Shown piece after piece: positions 1 through 10,618 of a DNA stretch of 64,000 nucleotides. The stretch's first letter is position 1. Each line of letters opens with the position of its first letter. Source of the stretch: Pseudomonadota bacterium (GTDB taxonomy: Bacteria; Desulfobacterota; Binatia; Binatales; Binataceae); the NCBI GenBank assembly GCA_021324755.1, contig JAJPIL010000004.1:62001-126000 (forward strand), given 5' to 3'. The notes below the pieces were generated by a model, which worked only from the letters and a program-made list of their open reading frames with translations, had not been told where the DNA came from and searched no databases. The position numbers were made by a program, and so were the translations under genes.

Positions 1-2
1 GC

Positions 3-314
3 GTGCGGGTACTGGTCGACCGGCTGTGGCCGCGCGGCGTCAGCAAGCGCGACGCTCAAATCTCATACTGGTTCAAAGAAATAGCGCCAAGCGACGAATT
101 GAGGAAATTTTTTGGCCACGCGCCGGAACGATGGGAAGAGTTCCGCAAGCGCTACCTTGAAGAACTGGAGCGACCAGAGGCCCGCGAGCAGCTCGAAGAG
201 CTACGCCAGCTGGCTTCACGCGGTACGCTCACGCTAGTTTTCGGTGCTCGGGACGAACAGCACAACCAAGCCGTAGTTCTAAAACAAGTGCTCGAACAAA
301 ATAAACGATCATAG
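3..314 (+). CDS. DUF488 family protein (5' end at or beyond window edge)
   Basis: RVLVDRLWPRGVSKRDAQISYWFKEIAPSDELRKFFGH resembles the DUF488/YeaO family; start may lie outside the window. Confidence 0.8.
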   Translation: MRVLVDRLWPRGVSKRDAQISYWFKEIAPSDELRKFFGHAPERWEEFRKRYLEELERPEAREQLEELRQLASRGTLTLVFGARDEQHNQAVVLKQVLEQNKRS

Positions 315-423
315 ACACCGCGACCTTTGGTTCAACCGGTTGATTTAACGTAGGCACAAAGCGTAAAGCGACGGGCTGCTTAAGCGAAGCAACAAAACTC
401 GAGCTAAGGGAGGTAAAACAGAG

Positions 424-756
424 GTGGCCGATTATCACGTCAAAGACAACGTTAAGCATCGTGCGCGACTGCGCCAACTTAGGCCCGAGCTTGCAAAGGC
501 CTTTAGCAACTTTAGCGAAGCCGTGTTCAAGGACGGAGCGCTGTCGAGCAAGGTCAAGAATCTAATCGCGATAGGAGTTGCCCATACTACCCAATGTCCT
601 TGGTGCATCGAGGGGCACGTTAAACGAGCTAAAGAACTTGGAGCAACGGACGAGGAGATCGCCGAGGCGATTTTTGTGGCAATGGAGATGCGCGCCGGGG
701 CAGCCTTTACTCATGGGACGATCGCGATGGCTGCGCTGGAGGAAGCAAAAAGTTAG
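424..756 (+). CDS. Carboxymuconolactone decarboxylase/AhpD-like family protein
   Basis: GTG start; contains CPWCIEGHVKRAKELGATDEEIAEAI (CxxC...H AhpD-like motif). Confidence 0.85.
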   Translation: MADYHVKDNVKHRARLRQLRPELAKAFSNFSEAVFKDGALSSKVKNLIAIGVAHTTQCPWCIEGHVKRAKELGATDEEIAEAIFVAMEMRAGAAFTHGTIAMAALEEAKS

Positions 757-1007
757 TTTTTAGCCAAAGCGGCTATTTGCTGGGGTTTGCCGCAGGCAAG
801 CGCCGGCTTGACTCCGTATAATGTCTTCGTAACTTAGGCTTCGGCCGCTTTACCTAGCCGGGGGTCCGGGCAACAGGGAAAAGCGGGCAGCGGTTTATGA
901 TCGCTGTCCGGGAGCAGTTTTAATCGCTCCCTGCACAGGTGCGCGCGCTTGCGGTCGCGGTCTTGGTCTTTATTTGCGACGCGTATATTGTCAAATTAAT
1001 CAGGGGT

Positions 1008-1084
1008 GGTGAGTGTAGCTCAGTTGGCAGAGCACCGGGTTGTGGCCCCGGTGGTCGAGGGTTCGAGTCCCTTCACTCACCCCA
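1008..1084 (+). tRNA. tRNA-His (GTG anticodon)
   Basis: Cloverleaf GTGAGTG...CACTCAC acceptor with extra G-1 opposite C73, anticodon loop TTGTGGC, GGTTCGAGTCC T-arm, CCA encoded. Confidence 0.95.
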
Positions 1085-1212
1085 CCCGGTTTACGCCTGC
1101 AAGCCGAGTGAACGCGCCTTTTAAGGTCGGCTTTCTCGCCTGCTTCTGAGGTGCTTTAATGAATCGCGGCTCGAGCTCTAGCGAGGGCTTGTAGGTGGGT
1201 TAAGTTCTGGGT

Positions 1213-1285
<73 letters not shown>

Positions 1286-1683
1286 CTCCTAAAAACTTCG
1301 CAACGTAAAATCGTGCGAGCTGGGCTCGCGTGCCGCACTGCCCGGTCTCCTCACAATAAACGCTCGCTCCTTGCCTCACGGCATTTTTGAACCGCCGCTA
1401 TCTCTTCTCTAGACATTTCGCAAAAACTTAGGGCGGAATCATTGTTGAGCAGCCCGCGCTCTCAAGTATTTTTCGCCTATCAAACGTAACGTAACAGTCC
1501 GCTGCAAGAGCTGAACCGTAAATCTTCTCGGCGTGAGCAAGCGCTAGCGCCAAACGAAACTCTCTTCGCCGATTTCAAGCGACGCAATTAGGAGCTCCCG
1601 ATTATCTACGCTACCTTCAGCTTCAAGCGAAAACCTTTTTCACATAGAAGGCTCCACGGGGTTACAAGTTCACGGGAGGAGAT

Positions 1684-2136
1684 ATGTCACCGGAAGAATA
1701 CGCTCGAAGGTTCAATGAATCTTTTTCGCGCCACACTCTCAACGAAAGCATCGGAATCGTTTTACTTTCGGCTGGCGAGGGAAAAGCGCGAGCCCAACTT
1801 GAGTTCTCTCACGCGGTCGCACAGCCAACGGGACTTTTTCACGCCGGCGCGATCATCGCTCTCGCCGACGTCGCAGCTACCTCGGCCTGCTTGGCCGAAA
1901 TCAATCCAGCTGGCGAACCACGCCCCGAGCTTTTTCCATTAGCCTTCCAGATCTCGGCCAACCTACTTCGTAATACTCGAGGCGGCAAAATTTTTGCCGA
2001 CGCCGAGATCATCCATTCAGGGCGCACCACGATGGTTGCCAACGTTCGCGTAACTGACGAAAGCGGCAAATTAATGGCGAGCGTCGTCGTAACTTTGTTA
2101 AGACCGAAGGCCGCTGTAAAATCCCCTAACACGTAA
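1684..2136 (+). CDS. PaaI-like hotdog-fold thioesterase
   Basis: Hotdog features: QPTGLFHAGAIIALADVAATSACL and a GRTTMVANVRVTDESGKLMASVVVTLL C-terminus. Confidence 0.8.
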   Translation: MSPEEYARRFNESFSRHTLNESIGIVLLSAGEGKARAQLEFSHAVAQPTGLFHAGAIIALADVAATSACLAEINPAGEPRPELFPLAFQISANLLRNTRGGKIFADAEIIHSGRTTMVANVRVTDESGKLMASVVVTLLRPKAAVKSPNT

Positions 2137-2688
2137 AAGAGTAGAAGAGGAGAAATTCAAAGGACTGGTTTCGCGAGGACCTTTAGTAAGTTTTGCAAGC
2201 ACCGATATAGATTTTCCGCGCTCCTACTTTCGGCCTAACAACTTCATGGCGCCTGCTTGTGGCTTTTAATCTGAGTTGCTAGAAGTGTAGCGCTAATCCG
2301 CGAATTGCTCGCCGACAGAAGGGGCACAAAAACGCCCTGGAAAGCTCGCTCTCAGTGCGAATTTCGGCCCTAAACCTCGCTTCCAGATGGCTAGCGACGA
2401 AGAATGAATTAGGCAGCCCCTAAACCGTCGCCCCAGCTATCAGTTTGAAAGCCGACAAAGAACTTGTCGACAGGCTTGACACGCCCCATTGCCACAAACT
2501 TAGATCGTCGGCTAGGTAGAAAAAGCATCGGGGCGCTATCCAAGCCTATAGTACCTCAATATGAGAAGGCATCAATTTCCCACCTGCTCGATTCACCGCA
2601 CAAACCTTTGGTCCTTCATGTTTCTAAACGTTGCCCTGGTTGCCCCAGACCTCCAATTGTGCGCGCAGCATCGGATCGGGGGCAAAAC

Positions 2689-3099
2689 GTGATTAAATCG
2701 GGCGCATACGTTGCCTTAGCAAGGCTTTTGCGCCCTTGGTCGTTGTTGACGATATGGGTGGGTCTTGCTGGCATCGCCGGATGCGCTTTTTCGCGCGGCG
2801 ATTTGGGGACACCGTTCAACGACAACGACGTTTCGGCCATCAAAAAGGGAAAGACGACGATAGAACAAGTCGTCCAACTCCTAGGCGCGCCGGACAATAT
2901 ACGCCAGATTAACGGCGAGGAAGTCTTCCATTATTATCGATACACGCTAAAGCACGGCACCGTTCTGGTTTTCTCGCGGGTTAACATTGCGAGCGACGAT
3001 CTTTACGTGTTTTTCAATAAAGAAGGCGTAGTGGACGAAGTGCTCTACGGCAAAGGAACGGACAAGCTCAAGTTCCAGTACTGGCCCTTTGGAAATTGA
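2689..3099 (+). CDS. SmpA/OmlA (BamE)-like lipoprotein
   Basis: Re-started from ORF 2464 at GTG 2689 (GGGGG upstream); signal with lipobox-like LAGIAGC, then DVSAIKKGKTTIEQVVQLLGAPD (SmpA/BamE motif). Confidence 0.65.
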   Translation: MIKSGAYVALARLLRPWSLLTIWVGLAGIAGCAFSRGDLGTPFNDNDVSAIKKGKTTIEQVVQLLGAPDNIRQINGEEVFHYYRYTLKHGTVLVFSRVNIASDDLYVFFNKEGVVDEVLYGKGTDKLKFQYWPFGN

Positions 3100-3106
3100 G
3101 GCGAAG

Positions 3107-3559
3107 ATGGCAGCGCGCGCCTATTGCGCGGCTTTTGCGATTTTAGTGCTCGCCTTCAACTCAGCGGCGTGCGGCCCGGTTGGTTGGACCAGGCTCACCG
3201 TTAATCGGCCGCTAAAGCCCCAAGACGTCGCCTTTATTACTCCCGGCCGAACTACCTGGAACGAGGTAATCGAAAAACTCGGGGTACCGAATCAGTTGCT
3301 TGGGATCCCTGACGGAATGGTTGCGAATTATTATTATTTCGACGGGAAGGATTTTAGCGTGGACCTTGGCTGGCCATTGAACTTTGTCGGTCCACTATCG
3401 TTTGCTCCCCACAGTATGACTTTGAGGAATGCCGCACTGGGCATGGATAAGTTCGAGGTCGCCTTCGATTCCAAGGGCGTCGTCACCTACGCGGCGTTTT
3501 CCCACCGCCTCGGCGTCTCCCAATACAAGGCGTGGCCTTTCGAAACCAAGTTTCCTTGA
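3107..3559 (+). CDS. Second SmpA/BamE-like lipoprotein
   Basis: ATG at 3107 (codon 7 of ORF 3089); AFNSAACG lipobox-like; PQDVAFITPGRTTWNEVIEKLGVPN parallels the upstream gene. Confidence 0.65.
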   Translation: MAARAYCAAFAILVLAFNSAACGPVGWTRLTVNRPLKPQDVAFITPGRTTWNEVIEKLGVPNQLLGIPDGMVANYYYFDGKDFSVDLGWPLNFVGPLSFAPHSMTLRNAALGMDKFEVAFDSKGVVTYAAFSHRLGVSQYKAWPFETKFP

Positions 3560-3879
3560 GAAGCTCGCACTAAGGGATTTCAGCGAATTTTCAAAACCAT
3601 ATATGGTGACGTCGCAGATTGGGCGCTCGCCGTCTCAAAGCAAGCGATTAGGATAGAGACGCGCGCCTATTCTGAACGGACCAGGCCGATGGGGAAGTCG
3701 GCGTGAGAGCTTCGCAGACGCGAGGGAGCACGTAGCTACCAGCTATAGCGACACCGCTGTCGACCCACACGAGCGCCGCGAATTCTTTTAGCGCGCCAAA
3801 GTGGCACCCCACGAGTATCTCTGCCGCAGCGGCATTTCCTTTTCGTCGCCCGTAAAAAGCGGCACCGAAAAAGCACCTT

Positions 3880-5259
3880 TTACCGGTCTGCGCACCGCTC
3901 GCTGCCCGTCGCCGCATAAGACTCAAAACTATCGGTTTCACGCGCTTCGCGCTCTTCTGGCGGAAGAACATCGCGAAAAAACTTGTAGTACAGGGCAGCA
4001 TTCAAGAGTTGGATTACCGCTGCTACTTCAAACGGAGACGACAGCGAAAAGCTCTGCATCAAAAGTCCGCCGAGGTAAGTTCCCAGCGAACGGGTTACCT
4101 GCAACGGAAAGTTACTCAACCCAGCAGCACTGGCCCGCTCAGATGCAGGAACAACCCCCATCAAATACGATTGCCTAACCGGGATCGACAGCGTGTTTGC
4201 CGCCATACGCACCAAAAACACGGTGCCGGCGAGCCAGAAGCTCGGCATCAGCGCCATAACCCCGATCAGAACCGCTGCCAAAATGCGGGTCAAGACCACG
4301 GTGTTCACGGAACCCAGGCGAGCAGCGAATGTGCCTGCCGCCAAGTACGGTACAGCGGCGACAAGATTCGTGGCAAAAAACAAAGTTCCAAGTTCTGTGG
4401 CAGTGGCCCCGTAACGCTGGTGAAACCAATAAACGATAAACGGTGAGAAAATCCCTATCGACAGCCCGTTGGTGGCGTTGGTTAGCATGAAACGCCCGAC
4501 CAGTTTCCAAGAACTTAGCGACAGACCTAATATTCGAGCGGCCAGTTCACCAGATCGCGCCGTTTCGCCGCGTGAAAGCCGGGACGGCCGCTCGCGCACA
4601 GGAATTACGATTAGCCCCATCGCAAGGCTCAATACCGCTGTCGCTAAAAAAAGTATTCTGTATGCTGAGATTGGAGCAACCTGAAAATGGGCGTGCAACT
4701 GGTCAGGTAGTTCCGCCATCAACGAACCTAGCGCTCCAGCACATACTCCAAAGAACGACAGTGCTCCAAACGCCGAGGTGCGCCAACGGTCCGCTACTAT
4801 TTCGGTAACGAGGGCTTGTTCCGCCGGATAATACGGCCCCCACGCCCCGCCATGACCTGCCACGCCACCCTGTCCAATCGTCCCCGTGGCCGCCGCAACG
4901 ACTAAAACTGATAGGCTTGTCCCATACGCAAAGCCGAGCGCTCCGACTGTTGCCATAATCGATACCGCGATAAGCAACGCTTTGCGGCCGAGCCTGTCCG
5001 CAAGCGCGCCTACCAAAAGTGTGAGCAACGCGCTCGCCAGCGTGCCGGCAGTGTACAGTATTCCTAAGTCCACTGCGCCGTAGCCGAGCATTACCACGTA
5101 GATCGGTACGGCAATCGACAGATAGCCTTGGCTTAGACTGCGTAATCCGCGACCCAGGAAAATCAGGACAAGATCGCGCGTCAACCACAGAGGTATTCTT
5201 AGCTGGCTTTGCTCGTTGTCCCGTCTAGAGCGAGATAGCTCGTGGTTCAAATCTAGCAT
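3880..5259 (-). CDS. MFS transporter
   Basis: About 12 hydrophobic segments; GALADRLGRKALL motif A. Confidence 0.88.
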   Translation of the reverse strand: MLDLNHELSRSRRDNEQSQLRIPLWLTRDLVLIFLGRGLRSLSQGYLSIAVPIYVVMLGYGAVDLGILYTAGTLASALLTLLVGALADRLGRKALLIAVSIMATVGALGFAYGTSLSVLVVAAATGTIGQGGVAGHGGAWGPYYPAEQALVTEIVADRWRTSAFGALSFFGVCAGALGSLMAELPDQLHAHFQVAPISAYRILFLATAVLSLAMGLIVIPVRERPSRLSRGETARSGELAARILGLSLSSWKLVGRFMLTNATNGLSIGIFSPFIVYWFHQRYGATATELGTLFFATNLVAAVPYLAAGTFAARLGSVNTVVLTRILAAVLIGVMALMPSFWLAGTVFLVRMAANTLSIPVRQSYLMGVVPASERASAAGLSNFPLQVTRSLGTYLGGLLMQSFSLSSPFEVAAVIQLLNAALYYKFFRDVLPPEEREARETDSFESYAATGSERCADR

Positions 5260-5353
5260 CGATTCGCCTGTGACCTTTGTAAAGGCAGTGGTCCAGCTTA
5301 AAGCGCGTGTGGCGCAAGTCTTCCAACTTGTCCGCGCGGATCAGAGTTCGCGG

Positions 5354-8300
5354 TTATGCGCGATGCTGGGCGAGAGCTGCGGCAACCCTCTCGTCGCGCT
5401 CTTTTTTCGTAATCCGATGACGAGCGAACACTGAATACACCGTGGGCACGACGAACAACGTCATCAGCGTGGCTGCGATCAGTCCGCCTATCACGGCTCG
5501 CCCTAGGGGCGCGTTAAGCTCCGAGCCCGCGCCAATTCCCAACGCCATCGGCAACATCCCCAGGATCATCGCTAGAGCAGTCATCAGGATCGGGCGCAAA
5601 CGGATGGACGCAGCCTCGATAGCAGCCTTCACCGAGTCGTACCCTTCTTCGCGCAGATCGTTGGCAAAAATTATCAACAAATTTCCGTTAGCGACCGCCA
5701 CGCCCACCGCCATAATTGCGCCCATCAAGGATTCCACATTGATCGTCGTCTTGGTCAATGCAAGCATCCATAGCACACCGGCGAGCGCGCCTGGCACCGC
5801 TAGCATTATGATCATCGGTTCAAGCCACGACTGAAAGTTGGCGACCATAATAAGGTATACGAGCACGGCTGCTAATATTACTCCAAAGCCCAACGTGCGA
5901 AACGACTGGCGCATCGCTTGGCTCTGACCGCGAATGTGGATCGCCATACCAGGTGGCAAAACGCCGAGCTTCGCGATTTCTTTTTCAACCGCCGCGGTTG
6001 CGCTGCCTAAGTCGCGTCCCCAGACATCGCAGTTAAGATTTATCACCCGCTGCACTGTGTAATGGTCGATCACGGCGGGGTCGACCGTGTGCTCGAGCGT
6101 GGCAAGGTTGCCAAGATGCTGGGGTTCTGGCATCGCGCCACCGGCTGTCGTGCCAGAGGCGTGGTCTGCGCCGCTCGAACTCACAACACCTGCCATCCCC
6201 GGACTGGGCTGCACGGAGGACGACGCAGTCAGGGGCAGATTGGCGATATCTTGAATCGAAGATATCAGATGCTGCGGGGACTGCGAGATCACGTTGTAGT
6301 TGACGCCGCTGACCGGATCGAGCCAAAAGTCCGGTTGGATCAACATATTGCCGCTCAAGGCCGCAAGCAGGCTCGATGCCGCCTGCTCTTCAGTGATCCC
6401 GGTTTGAAGCGCTTTGTCGCGGTCGAGCTTGACGAAGATTGCCGGATAATCCATCGGCTCCGCTATCCGAATATCCACCAGGCCCGGAATCGCCTCCATC
6501 GCGGCCTTGAGACGATTAGCGTAAGCCAGATCTTGGTTCAGGTTGTTGCCGGATATTTGAACATCGATCGCGGAAGACAGACCGAAGTTGAGCACCTGAG
6601 TCACCATGTCTGCAGGCTGGAAGTAGGTCGTAAGATTGGGAAAGTTGCGCCTTAGCACCTGCCGTATTCGGTTCTGATAATAGGAGGTTGGGCGGTGCTC
6701 GGGCTTCAGCTGGATCAAAACGTCGGCATCCTGCGGCCCAATACTGTCGGTTTGATAAAAGGCGAGGTCATAGTACAGAGGCAAACCGATATTGTCGCTG
6801 ATGCTTTCAAGCTCCGAGGGCGGGATAATGTTTCGAATTTCGCGGTCGACGGCATCGACAATCTGCTCGGTACGCTCGATTCGCGTTCCGGTCGGGGCGC
6901 GCACATGAAGGCGCATCATGCCCGCATCCACCTGGGGAAAAAAATCTTCGCCTACCACGGGAAGCAAACCGAACGAGATCAGCACCATCGCGCCGACGCA
7001 GCTAAGCGTAAGCGGTCGCCAAGCGATAAAAGCGCGCAGCGTCTCAACGTAGCGCGCCCGCAAGCGACCGAACGCTTGCTCGAAGCGCATCAGAAAGCGC
7101 CCCCAAAGGTTTGCCCCATGATGCTCCTCGTGAGTCTCGCTCAGAAGGTAGGCGGCCATGGTCGTTACCAAGGTTCGGGACAACAGGTAAGAAGTCAGCA
7201 TCGAGTACACTACCGCCAGGGCGAGCGGGGTAAAAAGAAACCGCGCCACTCCTGAAAGCAGCACCACAGGGAAGAAGACGATACAAATACAGATAGTGCC
7301 CACAAAGGTCGGCGTAGCGATTTGCGCCGCGCCGTCGAGAATAGCCACGAGCAACGGCTTGCCCATCGCGTGGTTGCGATGGATGTTTTCCACTTCAACC
7401 GTCGCGTCGTCCACCAACATTCCGACCGCCAAAGCGATTCCGCCGAGCGTCATCACATTGATCGTCTGGCCCGAAAGCTTTAGCCCCACCAAGGCGGTCA
7501 GAATCGACAAAGGTATCGAGGCGATGACGATCAGCATGCTGCGAGGCGATCCGAGGAAAATCAGAACCATCAAGGAGACCAGCCCTGCCGCAGTAAGAGC
7601 CTCGCGCACGACCTCCCATAGAGCATCTCTGACGAACCTCGACTGGTCGAACGTAAGCGATATGTGCAGACCCTTCGGTGCCGCCCGCTTGATGAACGGC
7701 AGACGGGCCTTGACCGCATTCACGACAGCCAAAGTCGAAGCCGCCGCGTGCTTAATCACCATCAGGTACGTGCCCCTGACGCCGTCTACCCTGACGACGT
7801 TGGTCTGAGGCTGATGGCTATCGCTCACGGGCGCTACGTCCGCCATTCTGACTTTGGCGCTGCGCACCATCCGTACCGGCAACTCGTTGAACTCCTTGAT
7901 ATTGCTGGGGCTCATGTTGATGTCTACGGTGTACTCGTAGTTGCCGATCTTGGCGGTGCCCGAGGGGATGACGACGTTTGTGGTCGCCAGCACGTTACCG
8001 ATGTCGACGGGCGAGAGTCCCAACGAATACAGCCGGCTGGGGTCGAGATTGGCCATCACGGCGCGTTGCACACCACCCAACGGCGCTGGGCTCGAGAAGC
8101 CCGGGATCGTGAAGAGCTGGATGCGCAGAAAGTTGAGGCCGTAGTCGAATAGCTGCTGTTCGGACATCGAGTCGCTGAAAACGTTAAGCTGGGCGACCGG
8201 AAGGTTGGAGGCGTCGTAAGAAATGATCATAGGCGGCTGGGTTCCCCGTGGCAGCTGGGTCAAGATCGTCTCGGAGACAGCGTTGATCTGGGCGATGGCA

Positions 8301-8614
8301 GCGCCGATGTCGGCGTCAGGGTAAAAGTAGACTTTAAGGATGCCTTCGTTCTGGATCGACTCGGAGTCGATATGCTCGATATCGTTGACCGTGGTCGAGT
8401 AGGCCCGCTCACTAATCCATACCATGCGCCGTTCGACCTGGAAGGCAGACAAACCAGGGTAGTACCAGACCACCATCACCACCGGCAGGCTGATAACTGG
8501 AAAGATATCTACGTTCATAAGAGCGAAGGAGAGCGTGCCCAAAACCAGCATCAGCGCCGCCATCACCGCAACCGTGAGCGGACGGCGCAATGCGATTTGC
8601 ACGAGCCACATCAT
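5354..8614 (-). CDS. RND efflux transporter permease (AcrB/HAE1-like)
   Basis: 1086 aa; VDIFPVISLPVVMVVWYYPGLSAFQVERRM, GGIALAVGMLVDDATVEVENIHR, VGVAVANGNLLIIFAND. Confidence 0.95.
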   Translation of the reverse strand: MMWLVQIALRRPLTVAVMAALMLVLGTLSFALMNVDIFPVISLPVVMVVWYYPGLSAFQVERRMVWISERAYSTTVNDIEHIDSESIQNEGILKVYFYPDADIGAAIAQINAVSETILTQLPRGTQPPMIISYDASNLPVAQLNVFSDSMSEQQLFDYGLNFLRIQLFTIPGFSSPAPLGGVQRAVMANLDPSRLYSLGLSPVDIGNVLATTNVVIPSGTAKIGNYEYTVDINMSPSNIKEFNELPVRMVRSAKVRMADVAPVSDSHQPQTNVVRVDGVRGTYLMVIKHAAASTLAVVNAVKARLPFIKRAAPKGLHISLTFDQSRFVRDALWEVVREALTAAGLVSLMVLIFLGSPRSMLIVIASIPLSILTALVGLKLSGQTINVMTLGGIALAVGMLVDDATVEVENIHRNHAMGKPLLVAILDGAAQIATPTFVGTICICIVFFPVVLLSGVARFLFTPLALAVVYSMLTSYLLSRTLVTTMAAYLLSETHEEHHGANLWGRFLMRFEQAFGRLRARYVETLRAFIAWRPLTLSCVGAMVLISFGLLPVVGEDFFPQVDAGMMRLHVRAPTGTRIERTEQIVDAVDREIRNIIPPSELESISDNIGLPLYYDLAFYQTDSIGPQDADVLIQLKPEHRPTSYYQNRIRQVLRRNFPNLTTYFQPADMVTQVLNFGLSSAIDVQISGNNLNQDLAYANRLKAAMEAIPGLVDIRIAEPMDYPAIFVKLDRDKALQTGITEEQAASSLLAALSGNMLIQPDFWLDPVSGVNYNVISQSPQHLISSIQDIANLPLTASSSVQPSPGMAGVVSSSGADHASGTTAGGAMPEPQHLGNLATLEHTVDPAVIDHYTVQRVINLNCDVWGRDLGSATAAVEKEIAKLGVLPPGMAIHIRGQSQAMRQSFRTLGFGVILAAVLVYLIMVANFQSWLEPMIIMLAVPGALAGVLWMLALTKTTINVESLMGAIMAVGVAVANGNLLIIFANDLREEGYDSVKAAIEAASIRLRPILMTALAMILGMLPMALGIGAGSELNAPLGRAVIGGLIAATLMTLFVVPTVYSVFARHRITKKERDERVAAALAQHRA

Positions 8615-8639
8615 AGGCTTTAGCGCCTCCCAGCGCGTT

Positions 8640-9797
8640 CTATGGAGCTTTGGCCTGCGAGCCTTGCTGAGTTCCGTCGCGCATTATGGGGCGAACGGGT
8701 TCGCCGTCGCGCGCCGACTGACCAACGTTCAAAGCAACCAGGTCGTCGAACTTGAGATTTCCAGCCACCTGTACTTCGGTCCCGTTATCGAACCCCAACG
8801 TCACTGCAATCAAGTGAAGCCGCCCCTCGCGTACAACTGGGACGTACGGCTTTCCGTCGCGGAACACCAACGCATCGTCGGGAACCAACGGCGAGCCGGT
8901 GGGAGCGGACACGGTGAATTCCGCCGTAACGTACATCCCGGGCAGCAGAGCGAGGTCTTTGTTAGGCAGATCTACCTCGACCAGCATGGTACGCGTGACC
9001 GGGTCGAGGGCGTCGGGATGGCGCGTCACGCGGCCGTGGATCTCCTTGTCGGGCGCCTCGGCCATTCTGATAACGGCTGAATCCCCGTCCCGGACATATC
9101 GAGCGATATCTTGGGGAACGTTGGCGTAGATCCGAAGCGGGCTTAGCGTCGCCATCGAAATGATCGGCGTTTGCTGCGCTGTCGAGCTTGTCGGGGCCGG
9201 GATCAAGGCACCCGGGTCGACATAGCGCGCCGTGACGATGCCTGAGAACTCGGCCCTGATCACCTCGTAGGCCTGCAGCGCGAGCAATTGACCCAGCGTA
9301 GCCTTCGCTTGAAGCATGGCAGCATGCGATTCATCAGCGGTCTGCTGGGGAATCACGCCCTGTCTGAGGAGTTCTTGGTTGCGCCGGTCGGTAATAAGGG
9401 CTATCTCATAGGCGGCGCGTGCATTCTGAACCTGTCGGTCGGTCTCGGGCGATTCGATCACTGCCAGTACCTGGCCCTGTTTTACCCGATCGCCCTTGTC
9501 GACCAGGATCTGCTTAAGATACCCTGGCACCTTGGCGTACACGTTGGTTTCGATGTAGCCGTGAACCGAGGCCGGCAAAACGATTCGGCGCACCCGTGGC
9601 GGATACTTCAAGTGAGATACCAGCACGAAGCGACCCAGTGCCAATTCCCGACTCAGTTCGCCGGCTTGGCGCTTAAGTCGCTGCGCATGAGCGATCATGA
9701 GCAAGCCGGCGCAACCAGCAAAAACGATCACAGCAAGCAGCCATTTGACCGCGTACAAGCGCTGTCGAGCAGACGCCTTCGTTTCCACAGTAGCCAT
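8640..9797 (-). CDS. RND efflux periplasmic adaptor (membrane fusion protein)
   Basis: N-terminal TM; VPGYLKQILVDKGDRVKQGQVLAVIESPETDRQ lipoyl/hairpin region; directly upstream of the RND permease. Confidence 0.93.
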   Translation of the reverse strand: MATVETKASARQRLYAVKWLLAVIVFAGCAGLLMIAHAQRLKRQAGELSRELALGRFVLVSHLKYPPRVRRIVLPASVHGYIETNVYAKVPGYLKQILVDKGDRVKQGQVLAVIESPETDRQVQNARAAYEIALITDRRNQELLRQGVIPQQTADESHAAMLQAKATLGQLLALQAYEVIRAEFSGIVTARYVDPGALIPAPTSSTAQQTPIISMATLSPLRIYANVPQDIARYVRDGDSAVIRMAEAPDKEIHGRVTRHPDALDPVTRTMLVEVDLPNKDLALLPGMYVTAEFTVSAPTGSPLVPDDALVFRDGKPYVPVVREGRLHLIAVTLGFDNGTEVQVAGNLKFDDLVALNVGQSARDGEPVRPIMRDGTQQGSQAKAP

Positions 9798-9976
9798 CGC
9801 TCAGTTCCAACCCGTCTCGGCCTGTCTCACCAAGCGTGTTATCCGTATTGGTAGGCGATGCACGTGGTAGCCTTACTCGAAGACCCGATTCCACAACTTT
9901 CGGGCCGCATCGAATTTTCGCCAGCGGATCCAGGTATTACGCGCGTTGCTTTGCTGGTACGTGCATTCCCCCGGGA

Positions 9977-10597
9977 TCAACGAGCGACGATCCCGTGGGT
10001 GAAGATGTCGCAAATCACGCGCACTACTTCCTCATCCGACAGGGTTTCTCCACGCGGCGTTCTCATCAACTCCTGATTCAAGAGAAATCCCCACAACATC
10101 CCGAAAAGGCAGCGTGCAGCAGGGCCGGTCTTGACGCGCCGCAGCTCGCCTCGCTGGATATGGGCCTCGAAATAGTCGGCCAGCACCTTGTTGGCTGGCC
10201 GGACGACGCTCTTCGCAAAGACAGCCCCGCGCAGAGCGTGTCCGAAAACTTCGCGTGTAAGAACTCGCGCAAGTCGCCTTCGCTGCCTCAACAATTTCCA
10301 CATCCGACTCACCAAACGCGGGAACCCCTCGTCGAACGGGAGCTCATAGACATCGGCGACGAGATCGCCAAGCTCTGGCAGGAGCGCGTAACGTTTGACA
10401 ACTTGTTCGAGCAAATCCTTCTTGCTCGAGAAGTAGAGATACAGGCTGCCCTTGGCTAAGCCAGCTCGCTTGGCGATTTCGCGCACCGGCGTTTCGGCAA
10501 ATCCGCGTTCGGAAAACAGCTCGAGAGCAGTAGTTAAAATTTTCGATCGTTGTTGGATGAGGTGATCCTGCTTTCGACTTAACGCCGTTTGTGCCAT
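9977..10597 (-). CDS. TetR/AcrR family transcriptional regulator
   Basis: HTH: ALELFSERGFAETPVREIAKRAGLAKGSLYLYFSSKKDLLEQV; start placed at MAQTAL (10597) rather than 10633. Confidence 0.92.
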   Translation of the reverse strand: MAQTALSRKQDHLIQQRSKILTTALELFSERGFAETPVREIAKRAGLAKGSLYLYFSSKKDLLEQVVKRYALLPELGDLVADVYELPFDEGFPRLVSRMWKLLRQRRRLARVLTREVFGHALRGAVFAKSVVRPANKVLADYFEAHIQRGELRRVKTGPAARCLFGMLWGFLLNQELMRTPRGETLSDEEVVRVICDIFTHGIVAR

Positions 10598-10618
10598 AGT
10601 TACGGTACCAATTATGAC

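Noticed and set aside
851-900. Possible SRP (4.5S) or RNase P RNA because of GGGTCCGGGCAACAGGGAAAAGCGGGCAGC
   Set aside because: Lacks the SRP helix-8 signature (TCAGGTCC-GGAA-GGAAGCAGC) and RNase P core motifs; kept only as a low-interest structured segment.
5442-8623. Many long ORFs on the opposite strand of RND, kinase, lon and EPS genes in the ORF track
   Set aside because: Antisense or shifted-frame ORFs within strongly supported coding regions; translations have no recognisable domains and show the Arg/Ser-rich bias of shadow frames.
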